Below, piece after piece: positions 5,402 through 6,640 of a DNA stretch of 6,640 bases. The first letter of the stretch is position 1. Each line of letters opens with the position of its first letter. The notes under the pieces were generated by a model. The model was given only the letters and a program-made list of their open reading frames with translations, made no database searches and was not told where the DNA came from. The position numbers and the translations under genes were made by a program. This stretch comes from Candidatus Segetimicrobium genomatis (GTDB taxonomy: Bacteria > Sysuimicrobiota > Sysuimicrobiia > Sysuimicrobiales > Segetimicrobiaceae), in assembly GCA_005883865.1 (NCBI GenBank), contig VBAO01000236.1:1-6640 (forward strand). The letters are read 5' to 3'.

Positions 5402-6409
5402 TCACGGGGTGTCTTCCGGGGTGACCGCACGACCCGATCCCACGGAGGCCACGAGGCCGCAGGTGACGGCGGTCACCCGCGCGCCGTCCTCGCCGCCCGC
5501 ACCCGCCGGGTCCGGGCGGCCACCCCCCATCACCGCTTCGCAGACCCAGTCGACCTCTCCCCCGAACGCATCGCAGACGCCGTACGAGACCGCCCGCTCC
5601 TCGGACCCGATGCACACGGTCAACGTCCCCCCCGGCTCCGCTCCCAGGGTGTCCCGACAGACGACGGTCCCGTGCGTCCCGTAGATCTCCAGGCTGTTGA
5701 CCGCCCCCGGGACCAGACGCGAGCACACGAGATGCGCGACCCCACCCGAAGAGAGGGTCCCGATGGCCGCGGTCAGGTCATCCGCCGGCTGCTCGGGCCG
5801 AAGGCCGTCGCTCATCCCGCTGATTGTCCGAAACTCGGCCCCGCAGACGTACCGGATCAAATCAATGAGGTGGACCCCCCTGGCGGTCAGCAGCGTCCCC
5901 CCGGACCGGTGGGGATCCAGGCGCCACCCCGTGTCCGGGTCTCGGAACGAGAGCCACCGCGCCTCCGCCCAGACGAGATCGCCGATCTGCCCGGAGGCCA
6001 CGACGGCGCGCGCCTGCCGGTGCGCCGGATGAAACCGGAGGTGAAAACCGACGTACAGCTGCACCCCGGCCCCCGCGCACGCCCGGACCATGGCGGCGGC
6101 ATCCTCGACCGACAGCGCCATCGGCTTTTCGACCAGGACGTGCTTTCCCGCTGCCGCGCACCGCAGGGTCTGCTCGGCGTGGACATCGTGGGGGGTGGCC
6201 AGGTACACGACCTGAATCTCCGGATCGCGGAGGACGTCGTCGAACGTTTCGTAGCCGCGAACGCCGCAGCGCGCGGCGATGTCGTGGGTCACGTCCTGCC
6301 TTCTCGAGTACACGCCGATGAGCCGCGCCCGTCGCGATCGCCGGAGGACGGGGAGCATCCGCCCGACGGCGTGGATGCCCAGTCCCACCACTCCCCAGCC
6401 TGCCGCCAC
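5402..6409 (-). CDS. Gfo/Idh/MocA family NAD(P)-dependent oxidoreductase
   Basis: This 335-residue protein has the normal length of the family, which oxidises or reduces sugars, inositols and related hydroxy compounds. The N-terminal Rossmann fold begins at GVVGLGIHAVGRM (6-18), with a glycine-rich loop for the dinucleotide. VVYLATPHDVH (67-77) and GKHVLVEKPMAL (88-99) follow; K95 is the conserved active-site lysine of the EKP motif. The C-terminal domain contains GGTLLTARGVHLIDLIRY (170-187), where H180 and D183 match the usual GxHxxD. The acidic residue normally four before the histidine is alanine here (A176). There is no signal peptide, so it is probably cytoplasmic. The start is GTG, six bases after the stop of the ABC permease gene, with GGAGG at 6419-6423 as ribosome binding site. 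The substrate is unknown. Neighbours suggest it acts on something taken up by the ABC transporter or linked to the DUF4392 enzyme. Confidence 0.92.
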   Translation of the reverse strand: MAAGWGVVGLGIHAVGRMLPVLRRSRRARLIGVYSRRQDVTHDIAARCGVRGYETFDDVLRDPEIQVVYLATPHDVHAEQTLRCAAAGKHVLVEKPMALSVEDAAAMVRACAGAGVQLYVGFHLRFHPAHRQARAVVASGQIGDLVWAEARWLSFRDPDTGWRLDPHRSGGTLLTARGVHLIDLIRYVCGAEFRTISGMSDGLRPEQPADDLTAAIGTLSSGGVAHLVCSRLVPGAVNSLEIYGTHGTVVCRDTLGAEPGGTLTVCIGSEERAVSYGVCDAFGGEVDWVCEAVMGGGRPDPAGAGGEDGARVTAVTCGLVASVGSGRAVTPEDTP

Positions 6410-6415
6410 GGGGGG

Positions 6416-6640
6416 CTACCTCCGTACGGCCTGGGCGAGGGCCGGATCCAGCAGGTCCCGCAGGCCGTCGCCGATGAGGTTGAAACTGAGCACGGCCATC
6501 ATGATGCCGAGGCCGGGAAAGATCCCCATGTGCGGGGCGACGAGGATGAATCGCTGCGCCTCGCTGAGCATCAGCCCCCACTCGGGTGTGGGGGGCTGCG
6601 CCCCGACGCCCAGGAAGCTCAACGCCGACACCGAGAGGAT
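6416..6640 (-). CDS. peptide/nickel-type ABC transporter permease, DppC/OppC family (3' part)
   Basis: The window holds only the last 74 residues; the gene continues beyond base 6640. The sequence is typical of the C-terminus of DppC/OppC permeases: ALSFLGVGAQPPTPEWGLML, then a membrane segment FPGLGIMMAVLSFNLIGDGL, and RDLLDP near the end. These inner-membrane subunits, with a DppB partner, ATPases and a periplasmic binding protein, import di- and oligopeptides, nickel or other small solutes. It leads the minus-strand operon inside the window. Its stop (6416-6418) is within 6 bases of the oxidoreductase GTG, and the ribosome binding site of that gene overlaps its last codons. The substrate cannot be told from this fragment, and a name such as dppC would be a guess. 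Confidence 0.92.
   Translation of the reverse strand: MLSVSALSFLGVGAQPPTPEWGLMLSEAQRFILVAPHMGIFPGLGIMMAVLSFNLIGDGLRDLLDPALAQAVRR
6419..6423 (-). promoter_or_regulatory. Shine-Dalgarno site that decides the GTG start of the oxidoreductase
   Basis: On the minus strand GGAGG lies 9 bases before GTG 6409 and inside the last codons of the ABC permease gene, directly before its TAG. This supports both the GTG start and translational coupling. Confidence 0.65.

Noticed and set aside
5862..6581. Minus-strand open frame of 239 codons across the oxidoreductase and permease genes
   Set aside because: It is a shadow frame of two real genes on the same strand, and its product is arginine/proline/glycine-rich with no domain.

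Overview
The window is GC-rich bacterial DNA, densely coding, with short intergenic gaps and frequent GTG starts. It looks like the chromosome of a metabolically versatile, high-GC, probably Gram-negative bacterium of soil or sediment type, because TRAP transporters and a Tat-type signal on a periplasmic binding protein point that way. The sequence alone does not fix the lineage. I see no RNA genes, insertion sequences, CRISPR arrays or phage genes.

Left part (about 1-4340, + strand). This is a five-gene catabolic and uptake operon. It holds an enoyl-CoA hydratase (crotonase fold), a MaoC-type hot-dog hydratase, and then a complete set of TRAP transporter genes in the order dctP (periplasmic binding protein), dctQ (small permease) and dctM (large permease). 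The likely logic is uptake of an organic acid by the TRAP system, followed by CoA-linked breakdown in which the two hydratases act on enoyl-CoA intermediates. The CoA-activating enzyme is not in the window.

The large permease gene is broken. Its two halves lie in different frames that meet at an ATGA overlap near 3762, and the conserved stretch around the usual GGIxxGxxTPxEAG motif is missing its first part. About 25 bases appear to have been lost. The same gene also lacks a stop at the expected end (about 4319) and reads on into antisense of the next gene, so a second indel is possible. Either the transporter is decaying or the assembly is wrong at these points.

Right part (about 4370-6640, - strand, convergent with the first operon). 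Three genes read right to left in a tight operon: the 3' end of a peptide/nickel-type ABC transporter permease (DppC/OppC family), a Gfo/Idh/MocA-family NAD(P)-dependent oxidoreductase, and a stand-alone DUF4392 protein of the D-glutamate cyclase-like family. Spacing is 6 and 12 bases. This pairs peptide or small-molecule uptake with a dehydrogenase and a possible D-glutamate/5-oxo-D-proline enzyme.

Most of the window is ordinary accessory metabolism. The points worth a second look are the dctM lesion, the transporter-linked DUF4392 gene, and the G-run-rich leader of dctP. I do not see evidence for an undescribed defence or mobile system here.
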